From: Saccharopolyspora elongata
GTDB taxonomy: Bacteria; Actinomycetota; Actinomycetes; Mycobacteriales; Pseudonocardiaceae
Direction: 5' to 3'
DNA length: 64,000 nt
Assembly: GCF_004348985.1 (NCBI RefSeq)
Contig: NZ_SMKW01000035.1
Coordinates: forward strand, 1-64,000
Part shown: positions 7,505-16,404 of the stretch, in pieces
Numbering within the stretch: position 1 is the first letter of the stretch
How the letters are laid out: each line of letters starts with the position of its first letter
Translations under genes and position numbers: made by a program
The notes under the pieces: model-generated
What the model was told of the DNA's origin: nothing
Seen by the model: only the letters and a program-made list of their open reading frames with translations
Database searches by the model: none

Positions 7505-9856
7505 ATGCGCGACAAGTCACTGCACCGACCGGACACCCGGGCCGCGGCCGGCGACGTGCGAACCCCGCACCCCAGCGCCGAGACGGAACGCGCCGCCGGG
7601 ATCGGCCGGAGCACGCCGCGGCCGGACGGCGCGCTGAAGGTGACCGGCCAGTTCGCCTACTCCTCGGACCTGTGGGTGTCGGGCATGGTGTGGGCGACGA
7701 CGCTGCGCAGCCCGCACGCCTCGGCCCGCATCCGGTCCATCGACGCGCGGAAGGCCCTGGCGCTGGACGGGGTGCACGCGGTGCTCACCCACGAGGACGT
7801 GCCGGGCGCGAAGACCTACGGGATGAAGGTGGCAGACCAGCCGGTGCTGGCCATCGACGAGGTCCGCTACCAGGGCGAGCCGGTCGCGTTGATCGCCGCC
7901 GACGATCCGGAGACGGCGCGGCGGGCGGCGAAGCTGGTGCAGGTCGACTACGAGCTCCTGGAGCCGGTGACCGACCCGGAGCGCGCGCTGGACGGCACCG
8001 CGCGCGACGTGCACCCGGGCGGAAACCTGGTCCGGCACGTCAAGATCCGCCACGGCGATCTCGCGGCCGCGCGCGAACGGGCCGACGTGGTGGTGACCGG
8101 CGAGTACGAGGTCGGCATGCAGGACCAGGCATTCCTCGGCCCGGAGTCGGGCCTGGCGCTGCCCGCCGAGGACGGCGGCGTCGAGCTGTACGTGTCGTCG
8201 CAGTGGCTGCACAAGGACCTGGAACAGATCGCGCCGTGCCTGGGGCTGCCCGCCGACAAGGTCCGCCTCACGCTGGCCGGGGTCGGCGGCGCGTTCGGCG
8301 GCCGCGAGGACCTTTCCGTGCACGTGCACGCCTGCATGCTCGCGATGCGGCTGGGCAGGCCGGTGAAGATGGTCTACAACCGCGAGGAGTCGTTCTTCGG
8401 CCACGTGCACCGCCACCCGGCGAAGATGCACTACGAGCACGGCGCCACGCGGGACGGGAAGCTGCTCTACGTCAAGGCGAAGCTCGTCATGGACGGCGGC
8501 GCGTACACCTCCACCTCGCCGGTCGTGATCGCCAACGCCTGCTACTTCGTCACCGGCGCCTACGAGGTCCCGCACGCCGAGATCGACGGTTTCGCGGTGT
8601 TCAGCAACAACCCGCCCTGCGGCGCGATGCGCGGCTTCGGCGCGGTCCAGTCCGCCTACGGCTGCGAGTCCAACATGGACAAGCTCGCCCGCGAGCTGGG
8701 CATGGACCCGCTGGAACTCCGGCTGCGCAACGCGATGACCACCGGCACCGTGCTGCCGACCGGGCAGGCCGTGGACGGCCCGGCGCCGGTCGCCGAACTG
8801 CTCGCCGACCTGCGGAACCGGCCGCTACCGCCCGCCGGGGCGGACCTGCTGCCGGGCGGGCTGTCCAACACCACCCGCGGCGAGGGCGTCCGCAGGGGAG
8901 TCGGCTACGCGGTCGGCGTCAAGGCGATCGGCTACTCCGGCGGCGTGGACGACATCTCGACGGCGCGGGTGGAGCTGTCGGTCACCGCGGGCCGGCCCTC
9001 GGTGTCGGTGCACACCGCGGCGGCCGAGTGCGGGCAGGGCATCACCACGGTGCAGTCCCAGATCGCCGCCACCGAACTGGGCGTCTCGCGGGTGGTGGTG
9101 CTGCCCGCGGACACCAGGATCGGCGACGCTGGCTCGGCCTCGGCGTCCCGGTTGACCTGGATGTCCAGCGGTGCGGTGCAGGGCGCCTGCCGCGAGCTCG
9201 CGCGAGAGCTGCGGCGCCGTGCGGCCGATCGCACCGGCAGGCCGGCGGAATCCCTGGCGTTGCTGGACGACCACGTGGTCGACCCCGGCGGCTCGCCGCT
9301 GGTGTCCATTTCGGACATCGTCGGGGACGACGTGCTGGAGCGGGTCTTCGAGTACCACCACCGCAAGACCGAGACCATCGACCCCGAAACCGGCCAGGGC
9401 GACGCCCACATCGCCTTCGCGTTCGCCGCGCACCGCGCCGTGGTGGACGTCGACGTCGAGCTCGGCCTGGTCAAGGTGGTGGAGCTGGCCACCGCGCAGG
9501 ACGTCGGCAAGGCGATGAACCCGCTGTCCGTCGAGGGGCAGATCGAGGGGGGCAGCGCGCAGGGCCTCGGCTTGGCGCTGATGGAGGAGATCGTGCTCGA
9601 CGAGCAGGGCAGGGTGCGCAACCCGTCGTTCACCGACTACCTGATCCCGACCATCCTGGACGTGCCGCCGATGCCGATCTCGGTGTTCGAGTTCCCGCAC
9701 CCGGATTCGCCGTACGGCCTCAACGGCGTCGGCGAGCCGCCCACCCTGTCGTCGACCCCGGCGATCGTCAACGCCCTGCGCGACGCGACCGGCCTCGCCC
9801 TCGGCCGGGTCCCGGTGCGCCCGGACGACATCGCGCTGGCTGCCCAACCCTCGTGA
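7505..9856 (+). CDS. Xanthine dehydrogenase-family molybdopterin-binding subunit
   Basis: A 783-residue large subunit of a molybdenum hydroxylase, starting at ATG 7505 after TGGAGG. The small aldehyde oxidase/xanthine dehydrogenase a/b hammerhead fold is at about residues 45-160. The molybdopterin domain follows, with GVGGAFGGRED, the substrate/cofactor loop PPCGAMRGFGAVQ and, near the end, GLNGVGEPPTL, which contains the catalytic glutamate of the family (G-x-G-E). Such enzymes hydroxylate purines or other N-heterocycles using water. The Fe-S and FAD subunits expected beside it are absent from the window, so partners must be encoded elsewhere. It is transcribed divergently from the FadR-type gene. 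Confidence 0.92.
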   Translation: MRDKSLHRPDTRAAAGDVRTPHPSAETERAAGIGRSTPRPDGALKVTGQFAYSSDLWVSGMVWATTLRSPHASARIRSIDARKALALDGVHAVLTHEDVPGAKTYGMKVADQPVLAIDEVRYQGEPVALIAADDPETARRAAKLVQVDYELLEPVTDPERALDGTARDVHPGGNLVRHVKIRHGDLAAARERADVVVTGEYEVGMQDQAFLGPESGLALPAEDGGVELYVSSQWLHKDLEQIAPCLGLPADKVRLTLAGVGGAFGGREDLSVHVHACMLAMRLGRPVKMVYNREESFFGHVHRHPAKMHYEHGATRDGKLLYVKAKLVMDGGAYTSTSPVVIANACYFVTGAYEVPHAEIDGFAVFSNNPPCGAMRGFGAVQSAYGCESNMDKLARELGMDPLELRLRNAMTTGTVLPTGQAVDGPAPVAELLADLRNRPLPPAGADLLPGGLSNTTRGEGVRRGVGYAVGVKAIGYSGGVDDISTARVELSVTAGRPSVSVHTAAAECGQGITTVQSQIAATELGVSRVVVLPADTRIGDAGSASASRLTWMSSGAVQGACRELARELRRRAADRTGRPAESLALLDDHVVDPGGSPLVSISDIVGDDVLERVFEYHHRKTETIDPETGQGDAHIAFAFAAHRAVVDVDVELGLVKVVELATAQDVGKAMNPLSVEGQIEGGSAQGLGLALMEEIVLDEQGRVRNPSFTDYLIPTILDVPPMPISVFEFPHPDSPYGLNGVGEPPTLSSTPAIVNALRDATGLALGRVPVRPDDIALAAQPS

Positions 9857-9894
9857 GCGATGGTGCCGGTTCTTACCGGAACGAGCACTCACGA
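9851..9894. terminator. Hairpin between convergent genes
   Basis: TCGTGAG at 9851-9857 pairs with CTCACGA at 9888-9894, and an inner GTTC/GAAC stem lies between them. The stop codons of both convergent genes fall in the arms, so the structure likely ends transcription in both directions. Confidence 0.5.
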
Positions 9895-10662
9895 ACCGGT
9901 CGGGGCCCGCCCGGGTCCGGGCGCCCCGGCGAAGGCCTGCGCGATCGTCAGCCACCGGCGCGCGTCGTTGCCGACGGCGGTGATCGCCAGGTCGTCGCGG
10001 TGCCTGCGCTGCGTGACCAGCAGGCAGAAGTCCAGCGCCGGGCCGCTGACCCGGTCGGCGGCGTTCTCCGGTCCCCAAGCCCATTCCTCGCCGTCCGGGG
10101 CGCGGAGTTCCACGCGCAGCGGCACGTCCGGGACGGGCAATTCGTTGGCGGCGAAGGAAAAACCGAAGGTGCGCACGCCCAGGTGCGCGATGTGGCGCAG
10201 CCGGGCGGTGGGCTCGCGCTGGACGCCGAGGGCATCGGCCACGTCCTGGCCGTGCGCCCAGGTCTCCATGATCCGCGCGGTCGCCATCGACGCGGGCTTC
10301 ATCGGCGGCCCGTACCAGACCAGGCGGCCGTCGGCCGGCGCCGCGGCCAGCGCGGCCTGCAGCCGCTCGCGGCCCGCGCGCCAGCGCGCGAGCAGCTCGC
10401 CGGGCTCGGCGCGGGCGCCTTCGGCGGCTCCGGCGTCGACCCCGATGTCCTCGGATTCCCGGCGCTGCCGGAGGAACTCGTCGGGATCGTCGATGGCCAG
10501 GTTGGCCCGGTCGTCGGTCCAGGCCAGGTGCGCGATCTGGTGGGCGATGGTCCAGCCCGGCGCGGGCGTGGACGTCGCCCACCCCGCCGCGTCCAGGCCC
10601 GCGACGAGCGAATCCAGGTCGGCGCTCTCGGCGCGCAGATCGGCCAGCACTTCGGTGAGCAT
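9889..10662 (-). CDS. TIGR03084-type metal-binding protein (mycothiol maleylpyruvate isomerase/DinB fold)
   Basis: A 257-residue protein. The N-terminal DinB-like four-helix domain has the [12 protein letters not shown] motif, whose histidines, with a later histidine near [15 protein letters not shown], are the expected metal ligands. The fold is that of mycothiol-dependent maleylpyruvate isomerase; the C-terminal half fits the TIGR03084 subgroup common in actinobacterial acyl-CoA catabolic clusters. The reaction is unknown. It is the last gene of a three-gene operon with the thiolase-like and DUF35 proteins; its start is 9 bp after the DUF35 stop. Confidence 0.85.
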   Translation of the reverse strand: MLTEVLADLRAESADLDSLVAGLDAAGWATSTPAPGWTIAHQIAHLAWTDDRANLAIDDPDEFLRQRRESEDIGVDAGAAEGARAEPGELLARWRAGRERLQAALAAAPADGRLVWYGPPMKPASMATARIMETWAHGQDVADALGVQREPTARLRHIAHLGVRTFGFSFAANELPVPDVPLRVELRAPDGEEWAWGPENAADRVSGPALDFCLLVTQRRHRDDLAITAVGNDARRWLTIAQAFAGAPGPGRAPTGS

Positions 10663-10671
10663 GCTCGTCCT

Positions 10672-11043
10672 TCAGGCGTGGAACACCGGCACAGTCTCGC
10701 CGTCGGCGTGCCGCTCGAAGCCGACTTCGAGGGCGATGCCTTCGGCGAGGTCCTCGGGCGCGACGCCGAGGATCCGCGCGTGCAGCCAGGGGCCCTCGGC
10801 GAGTTCGACGATACCGGCGACGACGTGGCCACCGTCCGGGACGGGGACCACGGTCCAGGTCACCAGGGTGGCCCGGCCGCTCGCCGGTACCCACGCGAGT
10901 TCGGTGGAGCCGCAGGCCGGGCACTGCGGCACGTTCGGCGCGATGAGCGGCGAGCACCGCGGGCAGCGCCGGACGAGCAGTTCGCCGCGGGCGGTGCCGT
11001 CGAAGAACTCGGCGGACGCCTCGTTGCGGGCAACGGAGATCAC
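10672..11043 (-). CDS. DUF35 Zn-ribbon/OB-fold acyl-CoA-binding partner
   Basis: A 123-residue protein. A zinc ribbon (RRCPRCS then VPQCPACGS, four cysteines) is followed by an OB-fold beta domain. Proteins of this kind bind the CoA substrate and partner thiolase-like enzymes; the DUF35 domain of ChsH2 activates the Ltp2 retro-aldolase in steroid side-chain degradation. It begins 13 bp after the thiolase-like stop, supporting a physical complex. Confidence 0.88.
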   Translation of the reverse strand: MISVARNEASAEFFDGTARGELLVRRCPRCSPLIAPNVPQCPACGSTELAWVPASGRATLVTWTVVPVPDGGHVVAGIVELAEGPWLHARILGVAPEDLAEGIALEVGFERHADGETVPVFHA

Positions 11044-11056
11044 GGGTCCTCCCGGG

Positions 11057-12232
11057 TCAGCTGGGGGCGTTCGGGCTGAGCACGGTCGTGGAGTGGTGCG
11101 CCAGGATGCCGCCGTTGCCGCTGACCATGACCACGTCGTTGCGCGGCGCCTGCCGTTCGCCGCCGTGGCCGCGGGCCTGGATCACCGCCTCGGACAGCGG
11201 CGTCATGCCCCACATGTAATAGGCGGACAGCTGGCCGCCGCCGGTGTTGACCGGCAGCGTCCCGCCGGGCGCCAGCGCGCCGGAGGCGACGAACTCGCCG
11301 CCCTCGCCCTTGGCGCAGAAACCGTAGTCCTCCAACGTGATCAGCACGGTGAAGGTGTAGCAGTCGTACAGTTCGAGGACGTCGACGTCGGCGATGGACG
11401 CACCGGCCATCTTCAGCGCGGCCGGGCCGGCCTGCGCCGCGCCGCTGCGCAAGCCGAACTCGCTGCCGCGCGCGGCCGGGTAGTTGGGGTGCGACTGCGC
11501 GAAGCCGAGCACGTGCACCGGCGGTTGCCGCAGGTCGGCGGCGCGGTCGGCGGAGGTCACGAGGATCGCGATGCCGCCGTTGCTGACCAGGCAGCAGTCC
11601 AGCAGCCGCAGCGGATCGGCGATCATCCGCGATTCCTGGTGGTCGGCGAGCGTGATCGGTTCCCGCATCTGCGCCAGCGGGTTCCGTGCGGCCCACGCCC
11701 GCTGTGCCACGGCGATCGCGCCGAGCTGCTCGGAGGTGGTGCCGTAGGCGTTGATGTGCCGCCGGGCGGCCTGCGCGTACATGGCGTTCACGCTGGTCAG
11801 TCCGCTGGCGCCGAGCAGGCCTTCGAAGCCGGTGGCCTTGCGCCGCCCGGTGTAGGCCGCGGCGCTGCCCTTGTCGGGCAGGCGGGGCGCGTCGGCGAAC
11901 ACGCACACCACGTTGTCGGCCATGCCGGCCTGCACGGCCATCGAGGCGTAGGCGAGCATCGAGCCGGCGGACGAGCCGAACGCCTGCATCTCGGTCAGCA
12001 GCCGGAGGTCGCGGACCTGGAGTTCCTGCTGCAGCGTCCAGATGTCGACGCCGCCGGAGACCCCGGAGTTGGCCAGGATTCCGTCCACATCGGACAGTTG
12101 GAGGCCGGCGTCGGCGACCGCGAGGCGGACGGCGTCGGCGGCGAACTGCCCCGCGGTGCGGCCGTAGACCTTGCCCAGTTCGGTCATGCCCAGGCCGGCG
12201 ATCACCGGTCGGCGTCCTGCGGAGCCCGTCAA
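11057..12232 (-). CDS. Thiolase-fold protein lacking the nucleophilic cysteine (Ltp2-like)
   Basis: A 391-residue thiolase-superfamily protein of SCP-x/Ltp type. Where thiolases carry the acyl-accepting cysteine (about residue 88), this one reads EMQAFGSSAGSM at residues 81-92, with no cysteine. The later NTGGGQLSAYYMWGM segment is typical of lipid-transfer thiolase-like proteins. Loss of the cysteine and the adjacent DUF35 gene fit an Ltp2-type retro-aldolase acting on a 3-hydroxyacyl-CoA-like substrate rather than a thiolase; that role is inferred. It is the first gene of the operon. Confidence 0.85.
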   Translation of the reverse strand: MTGSAGRRPVIAGLGMTELGKVYGRTAGQFAADAVRLAVADAGLQLSDVDGILANSGVSGGVDIWTLQQELQVRDLRLLTEMQAFGSSAGSMLAYASMAVQAGMADNVVCVFADAPRLPDKGSAAAYTGRRKATGFEGLLGASGLTSVNAMYAQAARRHINAYGTTSEQLGAIAVAQRAWAARNPLAQMREPITLADHQESRMIADPLRLLDCCLVSNGGIAILVTSADRAADLRQPPVHVLGFAQSHPNYPAARGSEFGLRSGAAQAGPAALKMAGASIADVDVLELYDCYTFTVLITLEDYGFCAKGEGGEFVASGALAPGGTLPVNTGGGQLSAYYMWGMTPLSEAVIQARGHGGERQAPRNDVVMVSGNGGILAHHSTTVLSPNAPS

Positions 12233-12261
12233 CGCTGCCTCCTCTGCGCGGCGCCCGGATC

Positions 12262-12286
12262 ATTTCGGACCGCTTCGGTCCAAAAT
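12262..12286. promoter_or_regulatory. Palindromic operator candidate upstream of the thiolase-like operon
   Basis: ATTTCGGACCG (12262-12272) and CGGTCCAAAAT (12276-12286) form 11-bp arms with one mismatch around CTT. The site is 30-54 bp upstream of the thiolase-like ATG (12232). Length and symmetry suit a TetR-family dimer. No matching regulator gene is adjacent. Confidence 0.55.
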
Positions 12287-12429
12287 CACCCGGCCATGAT
12301 GACCCGCCCCGCCCCGGCCGCGCAAGGCACCGGCAGCCGGTGATCGGCGATGCGTCGTTCGGCGGTGCTGGCCGCGGCGCCGCGACCGTACGATCTCCGG
12401 CCTGGGGGTGGGGGACCGCTGGGGGGAAC

Positions 12430-15222
12430 ATGGCCGAAAAGCCGGAGTACGACGCGTTCCTGTCCTACAGCCACGCCCTGGACCAGCGGCTGGCGCCCGC
12501 GGTGCAGAACGAGCTGCAGAGCTTCGCCAAGCCCTGGTACCGGCGCCGTTCCCTGCGGATCTTCCGCGACCGGACGAACCTCGCGGCGGACCCGGGCCTG
12601 TGGGCGTCCATCGAGCAGGCGTTGCGGGCCAGCCGCTGGTTCATCCTGCTCGCCTCCCCGGAAGCCGCTCGGTCGCAGTGGGTGGCCCGGGAAGTCGAGT
12701 TCTGGTTGCGGGAGAAGTCCGCCGACACGCTGCTGATCGTGCTCGCCGGCGGCGAACTGGTGTGGGGCGGCGACGACATCGACTGGTCGCGCACGGACGC
12801 CCTACCGGAGGTGCTGCGCGGCGCGTTCCACGCGGAGCCGAGGTGGGTGGACCTGAGCTGGCTCAGCGATGCCGAGCAGGTCGATCGCGCGAATCCGCGG
12901 TTCCGCGAGTGCGTCGCAGACCTGGCCGCCCCGTTGCGCGACATGTCCAAGGACGAGCTGATCGGTGAGCACATCCAGCACCACCGGCGGAATCTGCGCA
13001 CGGCGTGGGGTGCGGTGTCGGCGTTGGCAATGCTGCTGGTCGTCGCGCTGGTGGCCACGGCGATCGCGGTGAACCAGGGCAACCTGGCCCGGGAGCGGGC
13101 GGATGTGGCGATGACGCGGCTGCTCGCCTCGGCGGCGCGGGAGAACCTGAGCACCCGCCTCGACCTCAGCCAGCTGCTGGCGGTCGAGGCATACCGGATG
13201 CGCCCCGGCCCGGAAACGAGCTCCGCGCTGCTGGAGGCCGTCACCGCAACACCTCAGCTGGTCGGCTACCACCCCGCCGGCAGCGAGGTCACCGCGCTTT
13301 CCAGCACCGGCGACGTGCTGGTGGCCGGCACGAAGAGCGGCCGGATCCTGCGCTGGGACCTGGCGGGCGAGCCCCGCCGGGCCGAAGACGTGACCGTGGC
13401 GGTACCGGCCCCGTTCGCCGTCGAAGCGAGCGCGGACGGCACCCGGCTGGCGGCCACGGACGGCAACGCGACGGTGGTGGTCGAGCCGAGCAGCGGTCGG
13501 CAGGTGCGGGTCGAGGCCCGGGGGACCGTCGACCAGATCGCGCTGTCGGCAGATGGCCGCCTGCTCGCGTTGACGGAGGATGCGGGCTACATCGTGCTCC
13601 ACGACGCGGCGACCGGTGCCGAACTGAGGCGGGCGCCGACCCCGTGGGAAATCGTGGCCCCGGACAAGATCGCGTTCCTCGACGATCAGCGGTTGATGCT
13701 CGGGACCGTGACCGGTTCCACCGCCTACCTGGCCCTGCCGGACCTGCGGGTGCTGGCGGAGGTCGGGGCGCGATCGCCGCAGAACCGCTTCTTCAGCGCG
13801 TATTCGCCGAACGGCGACTTCTTCGGCTTCGCGGCCAACGACCCGGTCGTCGGCGGCTTCGTCTTCGAAGGCATGCCCGCCGACGAGCGGACCGGCACCC
13901 CGCCGAAGCCGCAACGGCGCCAGGAGTTCTCGCCCCGGACCTATCCCGAGGTGCTGGCGGTCGCCGCAGGCGGTTCGGGGTTCGCGGTGGCGGTCTCCGG
14001 GCTGCTGCAGGTCTTCGGCGACCGGATGCCGGAGGGGTCCCTGGAAGTGCCGGGCAACAGCCAGCTCAACCGGCTGAGCTTCAGCGGCGACGGCCGCTAC
14101 CTGGCGGGATCCACCGGGGATTCGGTGGTGCTGTGGGACTTGGACCAGACCGACCGGCTCGCGGAGCGGATCGCTACGGACGAGCCGGACGAGTACAGCT
14201 TCATCGGAAAGCCGGACCTGGCGGTCGATCCGAGCGGCGAGAACGCCTTGGTGCTGCCGAAGCTGGGTGCCGAGCACCTGCGCCGGGTGGGTTTGCGCGA
14301 CGGCTCGGACGAGAAGGAGTTCGCCGCGTTCGATGCGCAGCGGGCGATCTGGGTCCGGTCGGGGGAAAGCGTGCTGATGGCGAGCACCGATGGCACCGCC
14401 CGGCTCATCTCGGCCGCCGACCCGGCGGACGTCCAGGCGACCTGGGATTCGCCCGGTGGCGTCGACATGAGCGGCTCGCCGGAGCCGGCGTTGATCATGC
14501 GGGAGGTGCGGGGCGACCGGGTGGTCGTGGTGGACCAGGACGGCCGGGTGGTGGTCCGGTCCTTGCCCGATGGCGAGGTGCTGCAGGACCTCCGCGGGCC
14601 GTGGCCGCAATGGCTCAGCGGCGAAGGGGATGTCGCCAGCGCGATGGCGATATCGCCGAGTGGTGAGCACGTCGCGCTGATCGACCGGAACGTGCTGGTG
14701 GTGATCGACCTGCGCGCCGCGCGAGCGGTGCTCGTCTCCCCGGGCGGTGGCGACGACGTGGAGTTCACGCCGGCCGGCGAACTGCTGGTGCAGCGCAGTT
14801 ACGGGCAGGTCGAGGTGTGGAACGTGCCGCAGGGCAGCCAGGCCCGCACCTTGGAGGCCTCGGACCTGCTCGAAGACAGCATGGCCGTCTCCGCCGACGG
14901 CAGGTACGCCGCAGGTGTGCGCGGTGACGGTCTGCTCGTGCTGCTGGACCTCGCGTCCGGTGGGCGGATCGGGCAGTTCTCCTTGCCGCAACCCGCCTCG
15001 GGAATCACCGGCGCCGTGGGGCGTAGCACTACGATCGCCTTCACCCCCGACTCCCGCGAGCTGCTCAGCCTCACCTCTGGTGGTGAGCTGCTGCGCTGGC
15101 CGCTGGACCCGCGGGCTTGGGCCCAGCGCGCCTGCGCGGCGGTCGGCCGTGACCTGGCACCGCAGGAGTGGCGCCAGGTCACGGGCACCGAGCCGCCCGC
15201 CGATCTGCGCTGCATGCGCTGA
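12430..15222 (+). CDS. TIR domain protein with transmembrane helix and WD40-type beta-propeller
   Basis: A 930-residue protein from ATG 12430 (GGGGGGA just upstream); an upstream in-frame ATG at 12340 gives a poor leader. Residues 3-140 are a TIR domain starting YDAFLSYSH, with FRDRTNLAADPG (BB-loop region) and SQWVAREVEFWL, where E88 or E90 is the candidate catalytic glutamate of TIR NADases. A single hydrophobic helix lies at about 195-214. A helical linker follows (LLASAARENL, LLAVEAYRM), then from about 265 to the end irregular WD40-like blades (AVSADGRYAAGVRGDG and similar). The TIR is predicted cytoplasmic and the propeller a sensor; topology is inferred. Bacterial TIRs often act in defence or signalling by NAD+ cleavage. 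Confidence 0.88.
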   Translation: MAEKPEYDAFLSYSHALDQRLAPAVQNELQSFAKPWYRRRSLRIFRDRTNLAADPGLWASIEQALRASRWFILLASPEAARSQWVAREVEFWLREKSADTLLIVLAGGELVWGGDDIDWSRTDALPEVLRGAFHAEPRWVDLSWLSDAEQVDRANPRFRECVADLAAPLRDMSKDELIGEHIQHHRRNLRTAWGAVSALAMLLVVALVATAIAVNQGNLARERADVAMTRLLASAARENLSTRLDLSQLLAVEAYRMRPGPETSSALLEAVTATPQLVGYHPAGSEVTALSSTGDVLVAGTKSGRILRWDLAGEPRRAEDVTVAVPAPFAVEASADGTRLAATDGNATVVVEPSSGRQVRVEARGTVDQIALSADGRLLALTEDAGYIVLHDAATGAELRRAPTPWEIVAPDKIAFLDDQRLMLGTVTGSTAYLALPDLRVLAEVGARSPQNRFFSAYSPNGDFFGFAANDPVVGGFVFEGMPADERTGTPPKPQRRQEFSPRTYPEVLAVAAGGSGFAVAVSGLLQVFGDRMPEGSLEVPGNSQLNRLSFSGDGRYLAGSTGDSVVLWDLDQTDRLAERIATDEPDEYSFIGKPDLAVDPSGENALVLPKLGAEHLRRVGLRDGSDEKEFAAFDAQRAIWVRSGESVLMASTDGTARLISAADPADVQATWDSPGGVDMSGSPEPALIMREVRGDRVVVVDQDGRVVVRSLPDGEVLQDLRGPWPQWLSGEGDVASAMAISPSGEHVALIDRNVLVVIDLRAARAVLVSPGGGDDVEFTPAGELLVQRSYGQVEVWNVPQGSQARTLEASDLLEDSMAVSADGRYAAGVRGDGLLVLLDLASGGRIGQFSLPQPASGITGAVGRSTTIAFTPDSRELLSLTSGGELLRWPLDPRAWAQRACAAVGRDLAPQEWRQVTGTEPPADLRCMR

Positions 15223-15234
15223 CCGGCGCGGCGC

Positions 15235-16380
15235 TCACCACCGGCCCGCAGCCACCGGCTCGGGCGCCGGAGCCCCGGCCGGCGCGAGCAGACCGCGGCG
15301 GGCCAGCTCCGGGTGCACCCCTTCGCCGAACCAGTACGCCTCTTCCAGGTGCGGGTAGCCGGAGAGCACGAACTCCTCGATGCCCACCGCGTGGTACTCC
15401 TCGATCAGGTCCGCGACCTCGGCGTGGCTGCCGACGAACGCGGTGCCCGCGCCGCCGCGCAGCAGCCCCACGCCCGCCCACAGTCCCGGGTGGATCTCCA
15501 GCTCCCGCGCGTCGGCGCGCAGCACGCCGCCGTGCAGGGCGGCCATGTTGCGCTGGCCGGTGGATTCGGTGGCCGCGAACTTCGCCTGGGAGGCGGCCAC
15601 GTCGGCGGGGTCCATCTGGTCGACGAACTTCTGCGCGGTGGCCCAGGCCTCGGCGCTGGTGTCCCGGGTGATGATGTGCGCGCGGATGCCGAAGCGCAGG
15701 GTGCGGCCCTCCTCGGCGGCGAGCTCGCGCAGCCGCTGCACCTTCTGCGCCACCGCGCCCGGCGGCTCGCCCCAGGTCAGGTGCACGTCCGCGCGGCGCG
15801 CGGCCACCGGCAGGGCGGCGTCGGAGGAGCCGCCGAAGTACAGCGGCGGCTGCGGGTCCGGCTTCTCGAACGCGACGGCGCCGCGGATCTGGTAGTGCTC
15901 GCCGTCGAAGTCGAACGGCTCACCTGCGAAGATGCCGCGCAGCACGGCGAGGAACTCGTCGGTGCGCGCGTACCGCTGGTCGTGGTCCAGCCAGTCGCCG
16001 AAGCGCTGCTGCTCGACGGATTCGCCGCCGGTGACGATGTTCAGCAGCAGCCGTCCGCCGGAGACCCGCTGGTAGGTGGCGGCGAGCTGGGCGGCCAGGG
16101 TCGGGGTCAGCGCGCCGGGCCGGAACGCGACCAGGAACTTGATGCGCCGGGTGTGGGCGAGCAGCGCCGCGGTGGTGACCCAGGCGTCCTGGCACCAGCT
16201 GCCGGTGGGGGTGAGCATCCCGGTGAATCCGAGGTGCTCGGCGGCCTGCGCGACCTGCGCCAGGTAGTCGATGTCCGGCTGGCGCGGCGTGTCGGCGCCG
16301 GTCGGGGTGACGTGCGGGCGGTCCACGATGGACCGACCGTCGCCGTGGGTGGGCAGGAACCAGTGCGTGGTGACGCTCAT
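15235..16380 (-). CDS. ssuD: FMNH2-dependent alkanesulfonate monooxygenase
   Basis: A 381-residue luciferase-like protein of SsuD length. It begins MSVTTHWFLPTHGDGR and has the SsuD landmarks HLGFTGMLTPTGSWCQDAWV, NIVTGGE and YFGGSSDAA. SsuD releases sulfite from C1-C14 alkanesulfonates using FMNH2 from a partner reductase. It lies downstream of ssuA on the same strand, but 216 bp containing repeat copy B separate them. The permease and ATPase (SsuC, SsuB) are not in the window. Confidence 0.93.
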   Translation of the reverse strand: MSVTTHWFLPTHGDGRSIVDRPHVTPTGADTPRQPDIDYLAQVAQAAEHLGFTGMLTPTGSWCQDAWVTTAALLAHTRRIKFLVAFRPGALTPTLAAQLAATYQRVSGGRLLLNIVTGGESVEQQRFGDWLDHDQRYARTDEFLAVLRGIFAGEPFDFDGEHYQIRGAVAFEKPDPQPPLYFGGSSDAALPVAARRADVHLTWGEPPGAVAQKVQRLRELAAEEGRTLRFGIRAHIITRDTSAEAWATAQKFVDQMDPADVAASQAKFAATESTGQRNMAALHGGVLRADARELEIHPGLWAGVGLLRGGAGTAFVGSHAEVADLIEEYHAVGIEEFVLSGYPHLEEAYWFGEGVHPELARRGLLAPAGAPAPEPVAAGRW

Positions 16381-16404
16381 GCGTTGTTCTCCCGGTGGTT
16401 TCTT

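Noticed and set aside
7375..11079. 1234-residue + strand open frame over the molybdenum hydroxylase
   Set aside because: Arg/Pro/Gly-rich shifted-frame reading of the hydroxylase gene, then antisense of the next operon; no domain content.
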